Shown here one piece after another: positions 1 through 9,103 of a DNA stretch of 50,786 bases (its first letter is position 1; the number at the start of each line of letters is the position of its first letter). The stretch comes from a virus. Under the pieces are notes generated by a model. That model saw only the letters and a list, made by a program, of their open reading frames with translations, was not told the origin of the DNA and did not search any database. The position numbers were made by a program, and so were the translations under genes. The DNA lies in the IMG/VR virus record IMGVR_UViG_3300030099_004693, positions 1-50,786 of that record; one strand, 5' to 3'.

Positions 1-100
1 CCATTGTAATCATTTGTTGAATCAGTTATCCCCCAAACATATATATCCCTGCTGTCAGAAGCTGCTGTTAATACTGCCCCTATATTAGTTTTAGATGCCA
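1..100. repeat. Terminal overlap, left copy (circular closure)
   Basis: These 100 bases recur at 50687-50786, with a single difference at base 99 (C here, T at the right end). A reading frame continues through the join without a break, so this is best read as the overlap of a circular or circularly permuted genome of about 50,686 bp. The differing base is the third position of a Val codon (GTG versus GTA on the minus strand), so it is silent, as expected for a population variant. A true direct terminal repeat would be unusual inside a structural gene and should be identical. Confidence 0.9.
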
Positions 101-560
101 CTGCAAGCTCTCCCATATCTACAACATTTGATACACTTACTATTGCTAAAGTATCATCTAAAACTGCTCTAGACCAATTATCGATGTTGCCAGTGCCACC
201 ACCATCTACTACTCTATTTCCCAAAGAGTCACTTACAGTACCTAAAACTTGACTATTAGATGTAAATACTAGTTTAAAAGGGCCTGTAGCGCTAGAACCA
301 GTTCCAGATGCATCTGTAGAATTAGTTGTTAATACTGCGCTAAGAGATTGAAGTATTGCACTACCACCTTTTGTTGCTACTGCATTTGCAATTTTAGTTG
401 TCACGAACATTACATCGCCAGAAGTGCCATGTGAAGTCAAAGTAGCAGTAATATCAAAGCTATCAATGTTCATTTGGCTTAATTTTTTATTATTGGATAG
501 CACTTCTTGTCTAGTCTGAGTAACAGTGCTACCCGCATGTTTTATTGTTAAATCACTCAT
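1..560 (-). CDS. Virion-associated protein, 5' part of gene that crosses the circle join
   Basis: The gene starts at ATG 560 (MSDLTIKHAG...), preceded on the minus strand by an AGAAAAA purine tract after a GGAG. It runs off base 1 and continues in frame at 50686-50647, giving 600 bp and 199 aa. The product is rich in Ser, Thr, Ala, Val and Gly with short beta-strand-like stretches and no Cys, as is usual for phage decoration or tail-appendage proteins. It has no motif I recognise. It lies between the capsid and 212-aa genes upstream and the LamG protein downstream, with a hairpin at 583-609 in front of it, so a structural role is inferred from position. Confidence 0.75.
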   Translation of the reverse strand, partial: MSDLTIKHAGSTVTQTRQEVLSNNKKLSQMNIDSFDITATLTSHGTSGDVMFVTTKIANAVATKGGSAILQSLSAVLTTNSTDASGTGSSATGPFKLVFTSNSQVLGTVSDSLGNRVVDGGGTGNIDNWSRAVLDDTLAIVSVSNVVDMGELAVASKTNIGAVLTAASDSRDIYVWGITDSTNDYN

Positions 561-582
561 TTTTTCTCCATTTAAAAATTAT

Positions 583-609
583 GTTAAGGGGCCATAAAGA
601 CCCCCTAAC
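583..609 (-). terminator. Hairpin followed by a U-rich tract, terminator-like
   Basis: Read on the minus strand, GTTAGGGGG and CCCCTTAAC can pair as GTTA/TAAC plus GGGG/CCCC with one internal mismatch, around a loop of about 9 nt. ATAATTTTT follows within a few bases. The hairpin lies just after the capsid and 212-aa genes and before the junction gene, a place where late transcription is often attenuated. No strength can be stated. Confidence 0.5.
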
Positions 610-619
610 GATTACATTG

Positions 620-1258
620 TTATGATGGGTCTTTACCTATACCACCAAAAGTAACTGGGTTATTAATAGTATCATTCTTTTTTGCTTGTTTGTCAATAGG
701 ACATCTTGCGAATGCAGCATTAACTGCAGCTACACCTGCTGTAACTAATCCCGCTGCAACTCCATCACTACCAGCATCAGTTACTACCATTTTAACTCTT
801 AATCTAACAACTCCAGCTAGCAGAAGGTCTTCATCTGAAGCTGTAGCAGGGACTAACACTTCGCTTGTATAATCTTTAGCAGCAGTACCTATATCTGTCC
901 ATGTGCCACCATCTTGCAATGCTGCTGTACCAGGAACAACCTCGTTTCCACTGTTAAAATTATTACCATTTGAAGATTTATAATATTGCCAACATGCTGT
1001 TATTTGAGCATCACCCGTATCACCAATTTCAAGTTGAGTCCCAGGCTTAAGAGTACCAATACACAACTCTTCACTAAAATAAGTATCTGTTTCACCTGCA
1101 GCAGTAGCTCCAGGGTCAGACATTATAGTACCAGCTGTGAATTGAATGCTCATATTAGTTTCTGTTTGCGCCCAATTTGAAGACAAGACACCTATGGGAT
1201 GGGACCCCGAAGGGTCCCCACCAATGCCACCTATTGTAAGATTACTTTGGTCTGCCAT
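620..1258 (-). CDS. Putative head decoration or neck protein, 212 aa
   Basis: The gene starts 10 bp after the major capsid gene and follows a clear AGGAGGTAGATT leader. The composition is rich in Ala, Gly, Thr and Val with no membrane segment, typical of a virion surface protein. The product begins MADQSNLTIGGIGGDPSG and ends VTFGGIGKDPS, so nearly the same GGIGxDPS motif sits at residues 10-17 and at the very C-terminus. I know of no named family with that feature. A head decoration or head-completion role is inferred from its place directly after the capsid gene. Confidence 0.7.
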   Translation of the reverse strand: MADQSNLTIGGIGGDPSGSHPIGVLSSNWAQTETNMSIQFTAGTIMSDPGATAAGETDTYFSEELCIGTLKPGTQLEIGDTGDAQITACWQYYKSSNGNNFNSGNEVVPGTAALQDGGTWTDIGTAAKDYTSEVLVPATASDEDLLLAGVVRLRVKMVVTDAGSDGVAAGLVTAGVAAVNAAFARCPIDKQAKKNDTINNPVTFGGIGKDPS

Positions 1259-1268
1259 AATCTACCTC

Positions 1269-2612
1269 CTAACTAAACTTAAGAACAGCGTGAGTTTCTG
1301 GTAGGCTAATTTCAAGACCAGCTTCTGTAATCACTTGGTCTTGTCTTCCATCAACTCCGTTATCCTGTACGTTAGTTTCAACAAAGGTATCTCTGCTTAT
1401 TCCATTTCCAACTAATGGTCTGTACGCTACATTTTTCATATCAACAGCCATACAATAGTTTTCCCATGGACCTCTCAATAAAGGTTCAGCAACAAAATGT
1501 AAATTACCAAAAATAGTATTTACCATTGTTACTTGATGACCAAATGCGCCCTTAATATTTTGCACATCTAAGTTATATTGAGAAGCTCCAACTGAATTGT
1601 TTAAGAAAGAGCCATTACCTAGTTTATTTAAATAAGTAATAACTTTTCTTGAAGCAAGTACTAGTTTGTTTCCAGAATTACCACCTTCAGGTGCAAAGAA
1701 ATCTTCCATTGCATCTAAGAAAGCATCGTATCCAGAAGAAGCGTAAGTCATACTATATACTTTACCATTAGCTTCTGTATACGGAACAATTCCATGCGTA
1801 TATCTAGTTGTGCTTGCACCAGCAGTTGCATTACCTAACCCAAATAACATAGCTTGTTCTATGTCCATTTTGTGTTCCATAAGTTTATCTGTCCAGATTC
1901 TTTGGAACTCATTTTTAATGCCTCTATACTCTGTAGCAAGTGCAGTATTAGAAAAAACATTCATTCCAGTTTTAAAGATTTGACAATAACCTTCGCTATC
2001 ACTCATTAAATCTTCCCAACCTTCAGGAGTGTCAGTTCCTTCTGCCCATGCAGAACCAATTACTTGACCTTTAGCTCCAGCAGATATATCATCATTAGTA
2101 GCAATAGCATCAATAGCTGTCATTTTAGCTGCTGCAATTGTAACTTGACCATCTGTACCATCAGTACCTGCAAATGTTAATCCAGAGCCTGATGTTGCGT
2201 CTTCTGCTATTTTAATTCGCTTAACGCCTTGGTCAAATTGAATTGCAAGAACTAAACCACCTACAATAAATTCAGGTCTACAATCATTTTGTATTTTACC
2301 TTTACTATTATAAGGAGCTGTTATTACTATATTTTCACTTAATGCTGAACCTGCAGAAGCTGCTGTCATATTATTAACCGCTTCACATGTAAAGTTACGT
2401 CTTTGGTATTGATGTCTTTGTTCTAAAAACTTAAAGACTGGGTCGTTTGTTGGTTTTTTTGATACTTTATTTAAATAAACGAAGAAAGGACTTTGCTGAG
2501 GAGCAAGTTCGGCAACCCTATCACCAAAATCAAATTTTCTTCGAGTATTATCTAAAGATACACCTGTGCCAGTTTGATTGGCAGAGGTACTAAATACGGT
2601 TGCTGTAGCCAT
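1269..2612 (-). CDS. Major capsid protein (HK97-like fold expected), 447 aa
   Basis: The product is expected to form the head shell. It follows terminase, portal and scaffold in standard order. It is 447 aa with no signal or membrane segment. The N-terminal part (RKFDFGDRVAELAPQQSPFFVYLNKV) and the C-terminal part with a conserved-looking structural-protein pattern (KNVAYRPLVG, DRVE-type QDQVITEAGLE) resemble SU10-like major head proteins known to me. A Gly/Thr/Asp-rich stretch at about residues 140-165 may be a surface insertion domain. The start is at ATG 2612 behind a good AAGGAG. Family naming is from memory of motifs; the role itself is well supported by synteny. Confidence 0.85.
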   Translation of the reverse strand: MATATVFSTSANQTGTGVSLDNTRRKFDFGDRVAELAPQQSPFFVYLNKVSKKPTNDPVFKFLEQRHQYQRRNFTCEAVNNMTAASAGSALSENIVITAPYNSKGKIQNDCRPEFIVGGLVLAIQFDQGVKRIKIAEDATSGSGLTFAGTDGTDGQVTIAAAKMTAIDAIATNDDISAGAKGQVIGSAWAEGTDTPEGWEDLMSDSEGYCQIFKTGMNVFSNTALATEYRGIKNEFQRIWTDKLMEHKMDIEQAMLFGLGNATAGASTTRYTHGIVPYTEANGKVYSMTYASSGYDAFLDAMEDFFAPEGGNSGNKLVLASRKVITYLNKLGNGSFLNNSVGASQYNLDVQNIKGAFGHQVTMVNTIFGNLHFVAEPLLRGPWENYCMAVDMKNVAYRPLVGNGISRDTFVETNVQDNGVDGRQDQVITEAGLEISLPETHAVLKFS

Positions 2613-2677
2613 ATTTATTCTCCTTTACTCTTAATTAACTCTCTCTCAGCTGTCGTGGGACCTTCGAGTAGAGTTGG

Positions 2678-3619
2678 TTACCACGGATTCTTATTATTAA
2701 AATCCGATATTAAACTATCCATAATCTTATCAGAGTCACTTCTTGCATCATTCCCGCCACCTTGACCTGTCTGAACACCCATCGGAGATGGTATCTGCTG
2801 AGCTCTTTGTGTTTGTTGAAACTCAGGACTTGGTCCAGCATTAGGTTGTGGTTGGCCTTGGCCTTTTTGCAGTCTGTATAACTGAACAAGATTATCTAAA
2901 CTAAGTGAATTAGGGTCTGACATCTGTTGAATAAACTCTTGAGCATCAGCATTATTAAATCCATAATGACCTTGAAGATGAGTGCTGACATCAGCCATTT
3001 GCTGCTGTTGAGCTGCATGCGCTTGCTGTCTTTGTATTTCATCTTGCCTAGCTTTTTCTTGAGCATCAAACTTTTCTTGCATCTGAGTTACGGTATACTC
3101 TTGTTTTAAAGTAGCGTATTCAGACATGTTATCACGCCATTCCTCATAATCATCTAAGTACCTAGCGCTTTCGCTAGTAGGGTCGCTATACGCTTCCTCT
3201 CTACTATAGCCTCTAGGTTTTTGGGGTCTTTCAGGTGGCTCAGGAAACTCTTCAACAAGTTCTGCTTCTTGTTGTGGAACTTGCATTGCGTTCATTTGAG
3301 CTTGTAATTGCTCATTCTGCCGCTGAATTTCTGCTATTTGATTATCTCTTTGAGCAGTTTGGCTTTGCCAGTACTCAAATCGTTTTTCATCATTTTTAGC
3401 AGAATACTCTTGTGCTTGCTCTTGTATTGGAGCAGATTCAGGGGTCTCAGCTACTGCTGGAGCCTGTTCCTGTGGTTCTGTTGTTTCTTGAGTGCCTAAA
3501 AAAGCATCCTCAATAGACATACTATCACTAGAGCCTTCTGTTGGCCATGGTCCTTCAAATGCAGTAGTTGCATCATTTGGATTGGCATTTTCCATCGGGG
3601 TATCTATGTTGTCTGTCAT
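2678..3619 (-). CDS. Putative scaffolding protein, 313 aa
   Basis: This acidic, Gln/Glu-rich protein has a predicted coiled coil at about residues 75-130 (KRFEYWQSQTAQRDNQIAEI and following). A Pro/Gln-rich C-terminal half ends SDFNNKNPW. Such low-complexity, helix-forming proteins between portal and capsid genes are the scaffolds or assembly cores of phage heads. Its ATG overlaps the portal stop in an ATGA tetranucleotide, so translation is probably coupled. A 65-base gap separates it from the capsid gene. Confidence 0.7.
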   Translation of the reverse strand: MTDNIDTPMENANPNDATTAFEGPWPTEGSSDSMSIEDAFLGTQETTEPQEQAPAVAETPESAPIQEQAQEYSAKNDEKRFEYWQSQTAQRDNQIAEIQRQNEQLQAQMNAMQVPQQEAELVEEFPEPPERPQKPRGYSREEAYSDPTSESARYLDDYEEWRDNMSEYATLKQEYTVTQMQEKFDAQEKARQDEIQRQQAHAAQQQQMADVSTHLQGHYGFNNADAQEFIQQMSDPNSLSLDNLVQLYRLQKGQGQPQPNAGPSPEFQQTQRAQQIPSPMGVQTGQGGGNDARSDSDKIMDSLISDFNNKNPW

Positions 3620-5835
3620 TTCTTTTTACTCACTTTCGGCTTGCCCTGTTCGCCGCTTACGGGGGTAGAAGCCTCTGTTTTTATTGAACCAGCGATATCA
3701 CGCTTGATTACGGCCATATTGTCGTCAAGTCGTTTTTCATAAACAGAGCTTGCAGCTTTTGCTTTATTACTAACTTGGTCAAGTTCTGTTTTAAATTTCT
3801 CAACTTCAATTCTTTTTCTAAGGTTAACTGACTCCCTATCTCTAGATTGCAAGTCACCTTTTAATTTTTTAATTTCATCAACTGCCTGTTGCAACTGTGT
3901 TTGGAGTTGTCCGACTTGGTCGGTTCTTTCAACAACACCCTCCATATCAAATACTTCTGTCTTCTTGAGAACCTCAATTCTATCAACCAATCCTTTCTGA
4001 TAAGCATCCATATAAAACTCAAGCTCTGCATATCTGTTAGAAGGTAATGTACTACCTGATAGATAAATTACATCATATTTTCCAACTGTAATATCATTAA
4101 ATGTAGTAATTTCATTTGTTTTGTCGTCAATAAGTTTTTTATTAATAACAAATTCACTTAATGAGTTATTAGGCTGTATTACTCTAAACACTTTTTCTTG
4201 CGTATACAACTGCTGCATTAAAGGTATGGCCACTTGAGCTACTTTAGTTAGACCAGCTTCAATATCAGCTAATTTTGATTTAATTTTTCTTTGTCCAAAT
4301 TCATCAAGACTAATCGTAGCCTTGTAGGTTTGTGGAGCAGCTTGGGCATTACCCATCATCATTTCGTATAATCCTAACTGATGGTCAATATCTTGCTTAG
4401 CTACTTGCTCACCGCTATAAAGTTCGTTTGGAAGCGGAGAGGGTTGGACAGGCATTGGTGCGCCATCTGTTGGGTCATAAGGAATTGCGACACCAGGCTG
4501 AGCCCATTTCTGCTCAAATTCTGACATGTCTACACTACCTTCTGGGACAAGTATCTTAGTATTAGTACTTGTCGTTGCATGCGCTACTATTAACGAACGC
4601 ATTTTATTTATATATTCTTGAAGACCTTTTATCATCCTTACATCAGATTGAGGATAAGGAGTTCTTGTATGTAAACTCATAAATGGTACAATTGGATAAT
4701 CTTCTATTGGAAGCTCTCTACTGTATAAATGTTTATCTCCCATAATAACGCACATATTGACTCGTTTAATTTGAGTTACAACTGTCTGTATTAGTTGTCG
4801 TTCAATAAGTTCTGCAAAACTTACTTCTTCAACGTTAATAGGCTCAGGCGCAATAGGAACTTCTGCATTGCCATCTAAACCCATACTCGTCATACCAGAT
4901 TCCATTTGAGTTTGATACTGCTGTCTTTGTTGTTCTAGTTGAGATAAAATTACCTTTGCTTGTGCGGGGTCATCAATTATTTCACCATTAATTATATATG
5001 CTTGTCGTTGAACGTAGCTAGCATATTCTTCTTCATTTAATAATAATTCTTTTTTACTCCATACTTCATAAACCCTATACCTATCAACCATTACTTTATA
5101 ATAACGTTCATATCCTCTAAGATATTCAGTATTATCTGTTCTATCTACATCTTCAGGAAAATGAGTAGCCATATCGTTAGCTCTACCTGTTTCTGGCCTA
5201 TCATGGTCATAATCACCAGCGTTATTAGCAGCATTCTTAATAGCTTTTTCGTACATAGGATATAAGTTAGCAGCTTGTTCTCTAGTAAATAATCTAGATA
5301 TAATAATATTTTCAGCATCATTAAAGAATCTATCTCTACTATTTGGGTCTACATATACATCAAGTGGGTCTACATCGTGAATACAAACTTCTCCTTTACC
5401 CATATCCATCATTGGGTCTTGATATACGTGTATATATCCTAACCCCATTACATAGTAATCATCTATCATTTGCCGTACTGCGGTTCGCCCATCAGATATA
5501 TCATACATATACGCAAGCATAGCACTCATTACTTGTGCTACTTTATTATCAGAATCTTCTCTAGGCGCTACTCTAAATGATGGTCTATTTGCAGACATCA
5601 TTGATTTTGCTGCTTCAACAGCAGGATGCACTCTATTAACAACTACAGGCGCTTGTCCTCTGGCTCTTAATATATCCTCTTGTTCTTTTGTCCATTGACG
5701 ACCAAGTCTAAACTCTTTATCTTCTTTGGCATGCTTTGCCCAGTTGTCGCGCTTAGAGCCATACTTCTTAAACAAGTCTAATGTTTCATCGACTAAGGGT
5801 TTGCCTGAAAGTTTCTTTTTAACGGTATATGCCAT
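3616..5835 (-). CDS. Portal protein, P22-like, 739 aa
   Basis: The product forms the dodecameric DNA gate at the head vertex. Its length is in the P22-type range. The N-terminal region (residues 1-230) has the typical pattern of a helix-rich start, a RPSFRVAPRE-type segment, DYYVMGLGYIHVYQDP and a DVDPLDVYVDPNSRD stretch, which I recognise from P22-like portals. The C-terminal part (about 640-720) is a long charged coiled coil, consistent with a barrel domain. It sits directly after TerL and overlaps the scaffold gene by 4 bp. The P22-like portal supports a short-tailed virion. Confidence 0.85.
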   Translation of the reverse strand: MAYTVKKKLSGKPLVDETLDLFKKYGSKRDNWAKHAKEDKEFRLGRQWTKEQEDILRARGQAPVVVNRVHPAVEAAKSMMSANRPSFRVAPREDSDNKVAQVMSAMLAYMYDISDGRTAVRQMIDDYYVMGLGYIHVYQDPMMDMGKGEVCIHDVDPLDVYVDPNSRDRFFNDAENIIISRLFTREQAANLYPMYEKAIKNAANNAGDYDHDRPETGRANDMATHFPEDVDRTDNTEYLRGYERYYKVMVDRYRVYEVWSKKELLLNEEEYASYVQRQAYIINGEIIDDPAQAKVILSQLEQQRQQYQTQMESGMTSMGLDGNAEVPIAPEPINVEEVSFAELIERQLIQTVVTQIKRVNMCVIMGDKHLYSRELPIEDYPIVPFMSLHTRTPYPQSDVRMIKGLQEYINKMRSLIVAHATTSTNTKILVPEGSVDMSEFEQKWAQPGVAIPYDPTDGAPMPVQPSPLPNELYSGEQVAKQDIDHQLGLYEMMMGNAQAAPQTYKATISLDEFGQRKIKSKLADIEAGLTKVAQVAIPLMQQLYTQEKVFRVIQPNNSLSEFVINKKLIDDKTNEITTFNDITVGKYDVIYLSGSTLPSNRYAELEFYMDAYQKGLVDRIEVLKKTEVFDMEGVVERTDQVGQLQTQLQQAVDEIKKLKGDLQSRDRESVNLRKRIEVEKFKTELDQVSNKAKAASSVYEKRLDDNMAVIKRDIAGSIKTEASTPVSGEQGKPKVSKKK

Positions 5836-5850
5836 CTTGCAATTTAACTC

Positions 5851-7347
5851 CTACATAGTCATCCAATCAAGGAATTTCTTTTTCTTCTTTTTATCATACT
5901 TTTTTTCGTCATATTCTTTAAGTCTACACGGTTTTGCTCCATCTAATGCTGTCCACACAGCATCCATAACATCATCATGTTTACCTCTAGGGTATGATAG
6001 AAATTCTTGTTGGGGTTTTATGTCTTCTGGTCTAAAATAAAATTGTTTTCTAGCAAACATTGGAACCATAGACAATAATCGTTCTGATTTTCTAGTTCTT
6101 GGTTTTACACCAGCCTCTAATCCTGGTATGTATAATCCTTTTTCTTTCATTATGTCTCTTACACCTACACGTAGCGCTTCCTGATAACCTGTTGTTTCTA
6201 TCTTAACTCGTCTAGGTTTAAACTTTGTAAACGTATCAATAATCATATCAGGTTGTTTAGAAGGAGTAACTCGTTCTCTTTTAATATCTATTACGTATTT
6301 ATTATTTTCATTGTCTATGCCAATAGTAGCAATAACAAAATAGTCTGCCCTTGAGGACAATGAAGATGCGGGGTCTACTCCTGAATACACTTCAACAGGT
6401 ATTATCTTTTCTTCTTCGTCTATTGTTCTAACTAAGCACCCTTGTCCATTACGTATTTCGTAATCGTAATGATGCATTTGTATCCATTCAGGTTTAAACG
6501 GTGCATTATCTGGTGACTGCGCTATATTCATATACTCTTGGTAAAATCCGTTTAAGTTACCAATACTAGCAAACTCGTCTTTTATTTGCATTATACGTTC
6601 ATGTGGAAATCGTTCAGGCCATATACTTTTTTCATCGTCGTCCCATATACTATACCACAAAACATTCCACGAAGAAGATTCTTTTATCCAATACAAAAAA
6701 CAATCTTCTGATATAACCGTACCAATCATTACTAATTTACCGTCATCTGATAGCGATGGTATTACCGCTTCAGTCATCCATTTCTTATTTTTAGCTCTAG
6801 CTTCTGGTGTATACGCATTTAGCTCAGACTCAAAGTCGTCTACAATAATTAAGTTAGGCCTAGTATCTCCCTCAATAAAACCTCTAACTCTTTGCCCTGT
6901 ACCCACAGCTATAATTCTAGTGCCATTAGAAAGTATAACATCATTGTTTGTCCATCTTTTGGCAGTAGTAGGTCCCATATCTCCAAAAAGCTCTGTAAAT
7001 TTATCTGAATGCGCCAAATGATATTTAATTCTAGATAAAAAGTTAATAGACTGAGTTTGTGATTCTGATATGATAACAATAAATAAATCTTCGTCACTAC
7101 GTTTAAACGCAGCTTTCCATAATGGGAATATAAGTGATGTGGTTGTGCTTTTGGCTGTACCACGAGGGGCCGCTATTGCGACCCTTCGTTGCGTGTTATC
7201 GGATAAGGATTTGTAGATATTGAAGTGAAAAGGAGGTATTTCCTTTTTGAGGGCTGTTGGGAAGCAGTACCTTCCAAACAATGCCATGTTAGTATATAAT
7301 TTTTTTAACGCTTGCTGTTGAGCATAGCGTTCTTCATAATTACTCAT
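5851..7347 (-). CDS. terL: Terminase large subunit
   Basis: This is the ATPase and nuclease motor that packages DNA into the prohead. A Walker A-like loop APRGTAKST lies at about residues 60-68, and Walker B LIIVDDFESE at about 166-175. The C-terminal RNase H-like nuclease has an acidic VDPASS segment in YSGVDPASSLSSRADYFVIA and the late motif KHDDVMDAVWTAL, where the paired Asp residues bind metal. The length of 498 aa is normal. The ATG overlaps the end of the preceding gene by 8 bp. The gene lies before the portal, the usual order. Confidence 0.93.
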   Translation of the reverse strand: MSNYEERYAQQQALKKLYTNMALFGRYCFPTALKKEIPPFHFNIYKSLSDNTQRRVAIAAPRGTAKSTTTSLIFPLWKAAFKRSDEDLFIVIISESQTQSINFLSRIKYHLAHSDKFTELFGDMGPTTAKRWTNNDVILSNGTRIIAVGTGQRVRGFIEGDTRPNLIIVDDFESELNAYTPEARAKNKKWMTEAVIPSLSDDGKLVMIGTVISEDCFLYWIKESSSWNVLWYSIWDDDEKSIWPERFPHERIMQIKDEFASIGNLNGFYQEYMNIAQSPDNAPFKPEWIQMHHYDYEIRNGQGCLVRTIDEEEKIIPVEVYSGVDPASSLSSRADYFVIATIGIDNENNKYVIDIKRERVTPSKQPDMIIDTFTKFKPRRVKIETTGYQEALRVGVRDIMKEKGLYIPGLEAGVKPRTRKSERLLSMVPMFARKQFYFRPEDIKPQQEFLSYPRGKHDDVMDAVWTALDGAKPCRLKEYDEKKYDKKKKKKFLDWMTM

Positions 7348-8098
7348 CTATTGGTTTAGTAGTAGTCCTTGACGCTTCTATGTGCGATTCTTCTTTTACT
7401 ATATCATCAATCATAGAAACAGATTTAGACTCTATCTTATCTACCGTTTTCTCCATATACTTTTCTTTCATGCCATGCATATCCTGTAAGTTTTCTACAG
7501 CACGCATTATGCTAGGAATATCTTTTTTATCCTTAGCCATTCTTATTGCATCTTCTAACAAATCAAGAGTATATTTTTCTGTTAAACCCTGTTCTTGCAA
7601 TAAACTCGCTAATTGTTCTCGTACCATCTTTTTAAAGACCTCCGATTTCATAGTGCGTCGCCACTTACGTCTTTGCGAGCTAGTTACTGAACCTAATGCC
7701 CATTCTATAGCTATATCGTAATCTGGCTTTAACGCATACATTGTTGCCAAGTTTTTCATTTTTTGCTGACCCGCCTGTACTTCTATATAGCTCTTACCTG
7801 TAAAAGTTACATTAGTTTTGCGACCAGCAACAATAAGTTTTTTAGAATCATACTTAGGATTATAAAAGGTATAACCCCAAGGAAAACGCAAATAAATACT
7901 AGAACGACCATTTTCTGCCACATAATCTTTCTTTTTGATGACCTTTGCAACATAATCGTCATCAGAGATTGCATATTCTCCCTCTTCCGCTTCTTTCCAA
8001 TATTTAAATTTAATCCCATTATCTTCTGCTTCGTTCCTTCTATAGACCGTATAAACTATCTTGCCTCGGTCTTTGTGATTAATTGGTATATCGTACAT
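7340..8098 (-). CDS. Putative terminase small subunit, 252 aa
   Basis: The position directly upstream of TerL, with 8 bp overlap, suggests the DNA-recognition subunit of the packaging motor. The C-terminal 110 residues are helical and contain MKSEVFKKMVREQLASLLQ followed by a DLLEDAIRMAKDKKD stretch and RAVENLQDMHGM, a pattern I associate with small terminases. The N-terminal half is beta-rich and basic and of unknown role. The start touches the stop of the lysozyme-like gene. Confidence comes from context more than from a diagnostic motif. Confidence 0.6.
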   Translation of the reverse strand: MYDIPINHKDRGKIVYTVYRRNEAEDNGIKFKYWKEAEEGEYAISDDDYVAKVIKKKDYVAENGRSSIYLRFPWGYTFYNPKYDSKKLIVAGRKTNVTFTGKSYIEVQAGQQKMKNLATMYALKPDYDIAIEWALGSVTSSQRRKWRRTMKSEVFKKMVREQLASLLQEQGLTEKYTLDLLEDAIRMAKDKKDIPSIMRAVENLQDMHGMKEKYMEKTVDKIESKSVSMIDDIVKEESHIEASRTTTKPIDE

Positions 8099-8652
8099 TA
8101 AACCATAGTATCTAAAAAAGCACTTTGATACCCAGGATTTACTATATCATCCATAAAAGATTCATCAGGCGTTTCATCTAAATAAAACTGCGATTGTTTT
8201 ATAAAATGCTCTTCTGTTCCTTTGCCAGCTTTAGTATTCCAATTTTGTTTCCAATAATTAGCTTGCCCTTCTAAATCTTCGGGTATTGCAGAAGGAATAT
8301 TTAATAATCCCATTCTTGTTAATGCAGCTGATATATATGGATTATGGTTTTCTTGAGATAAGTCTAAATTTAAAATATCAAAATCAGGTCTATTTAATTT
8401 ATCCTGCAAATACTGATTAGCAATTTGAACTCTTTTAGCTCCTTCAGGGCCCGTAGCTCTTTGAACAATATCTTTATATTTAATGGGGTCAATTTGCGAA
8501 GCTCCAAAAGAATATCCTCCCATTTTATCCATACCAAGATTGCTTTCTGTTGCAGCTACATTTTTCATAAACTGACCTACATCACTATATCCTGCATCAG
8601 AGTACAATTGATTAATCTCTTGTATTGCTTCTAATGTTTTTTCTTTAGACAT
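8098..8652 (-). CDS. Lysozyme/transglycosylase-like protein, 184 aa
   Basis: The product probably cuts peptidoglycan during entry or lysis. Residues 32-52 (VAATESNLGMDKMGGYSFGA) place a Glu (E36) in the SLT/goose-lysozyme-like context where the general acid is found. A later YWKQNWNTKAGKGTEEHF stretch is typical of lysozyme-like phage proteins. There is no signal peptide or membrane segment, so it would need a holin, or would act from the virion. It lies between packaging genes and the small basic proteins, and abuts both neighbours. Confidence 0.6.
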   Translation of the reverse strand: MSKEKTLEAIQEINQLYSDAGYSDVGQFMKNVAATESNLGMDKMGGYSFGASQIDPIKYKDIVQRATGPEGAKRVQIANQYLQDKLNRPDFDILNLDLSQENHNPYISAALTRMGLLNIPSAIPEDLEGQANYWKQNWNTKAGKGTEEHFIKQSQFYLDETPDESFMDDIVNPGYQSAFLDTMV

Positions 8653-8969
8653 TACTTACTCATTGACCTAGCACGCTCTTTACCGCAGTTGCAGTTCCAT
8701 TTACGCAATGCTTTGTTTATTCTGCTGTTTGGGTCGTTAGCCGTCTTCGCTCCCGTTAGTCTACGCTTCATTCCACACATTCTAGCACAGAAAGAACTTC
8801 TTCTTTTAGCAGATTTACTGCCTTTCTTTAACTTACTTGGCTTTGTGGTAACAGCCATCTTTAGCTTAGAACCAGGGTTTGCGGCTCTATACGACGCAAT
8901 ACCCTTTCTGTTTAAGCCACCAGATTTACTCTTACCCGCTTTACGTTGCCATGCTGGTGTTTTTGCCAT
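8652..8969 (-). CDS. Small basic phage protein (DUF6321-like), 105 aa
   Basis: The product is Lys/Arg-rich and ends in a Cys-rich tail. Recognisable stretches are KSKSGGLNRKGIASYRAANPGSKLK, RRSSFCARMCGMKRRLTGAK, and NDPNSRINKALRKWNC, which I recall from a small conserved phage family of unknown function (DUF6321). The paired Cys residues and the CNCGK near the end could bind zinc. Its role is unknown; the strong positive charge suggests nucleic-acid binding. The quoted stretches are separate pieces of one protein. Confidence 0.7.
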   Translation of the reverse strand: MAKTPAWQRKAGKSKSGGLNRKGIASYRAANPGSKLKMAVTTKPSKLKKGSKSAKRRSSFCARMCGMKRRLTGAKTANDPNSRINKALRKWNCNCGKERARSMSK

Positions 8970-8974
8970 ATTAC

Positions 8975-9103
8975 CTACTTATTGTATTTTCTAATTTTTT
9001 TTATCTTACCATTGTGGGTTCTAGCAAACTTATGTGTTTTAGTTTCTCTAATGAGAGTACCATAATAACGTTTGCCACCCCACATCCAACTAACTTTTGC
9101 CAT
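8975..9103 (-). CDS. Tiny basic protein, 42 aa
   Basis: The gene was found by reading the minus strand: ATG at 9103, stop TAG at 8975-8977, product MAKVSWMWGGKRYYGTLIRE and then TKTHKFARTHNGKIKKIRKYNK. The ATG overlaps the TAA of the preceding gene (TAATG), which supports coupled translation. The product is very basic with an aromatic N-terminus. No family is recognised. It belongs to a run of four small basic genes between 8,650 and 9,600. Confidence 0.6.
   Translation of the reverse strand: MAKVSWMWGGKRYYGTLIRETKTHKFARTHNGKIKKIRKYNK

Noticed and set aside
1-100. True direct terminal repeat of a T7-like genome
   Set aside because: The repeat lies inside a structural gene that reads through the join in frame, and its copies differ at one base, so an assembly overlap of a circular map is simpler.
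5726-6040. Rightward frame of 104 codons over TerL and portal ends
   Set aside because: Antisense to two well-supported genes; no plausible product.
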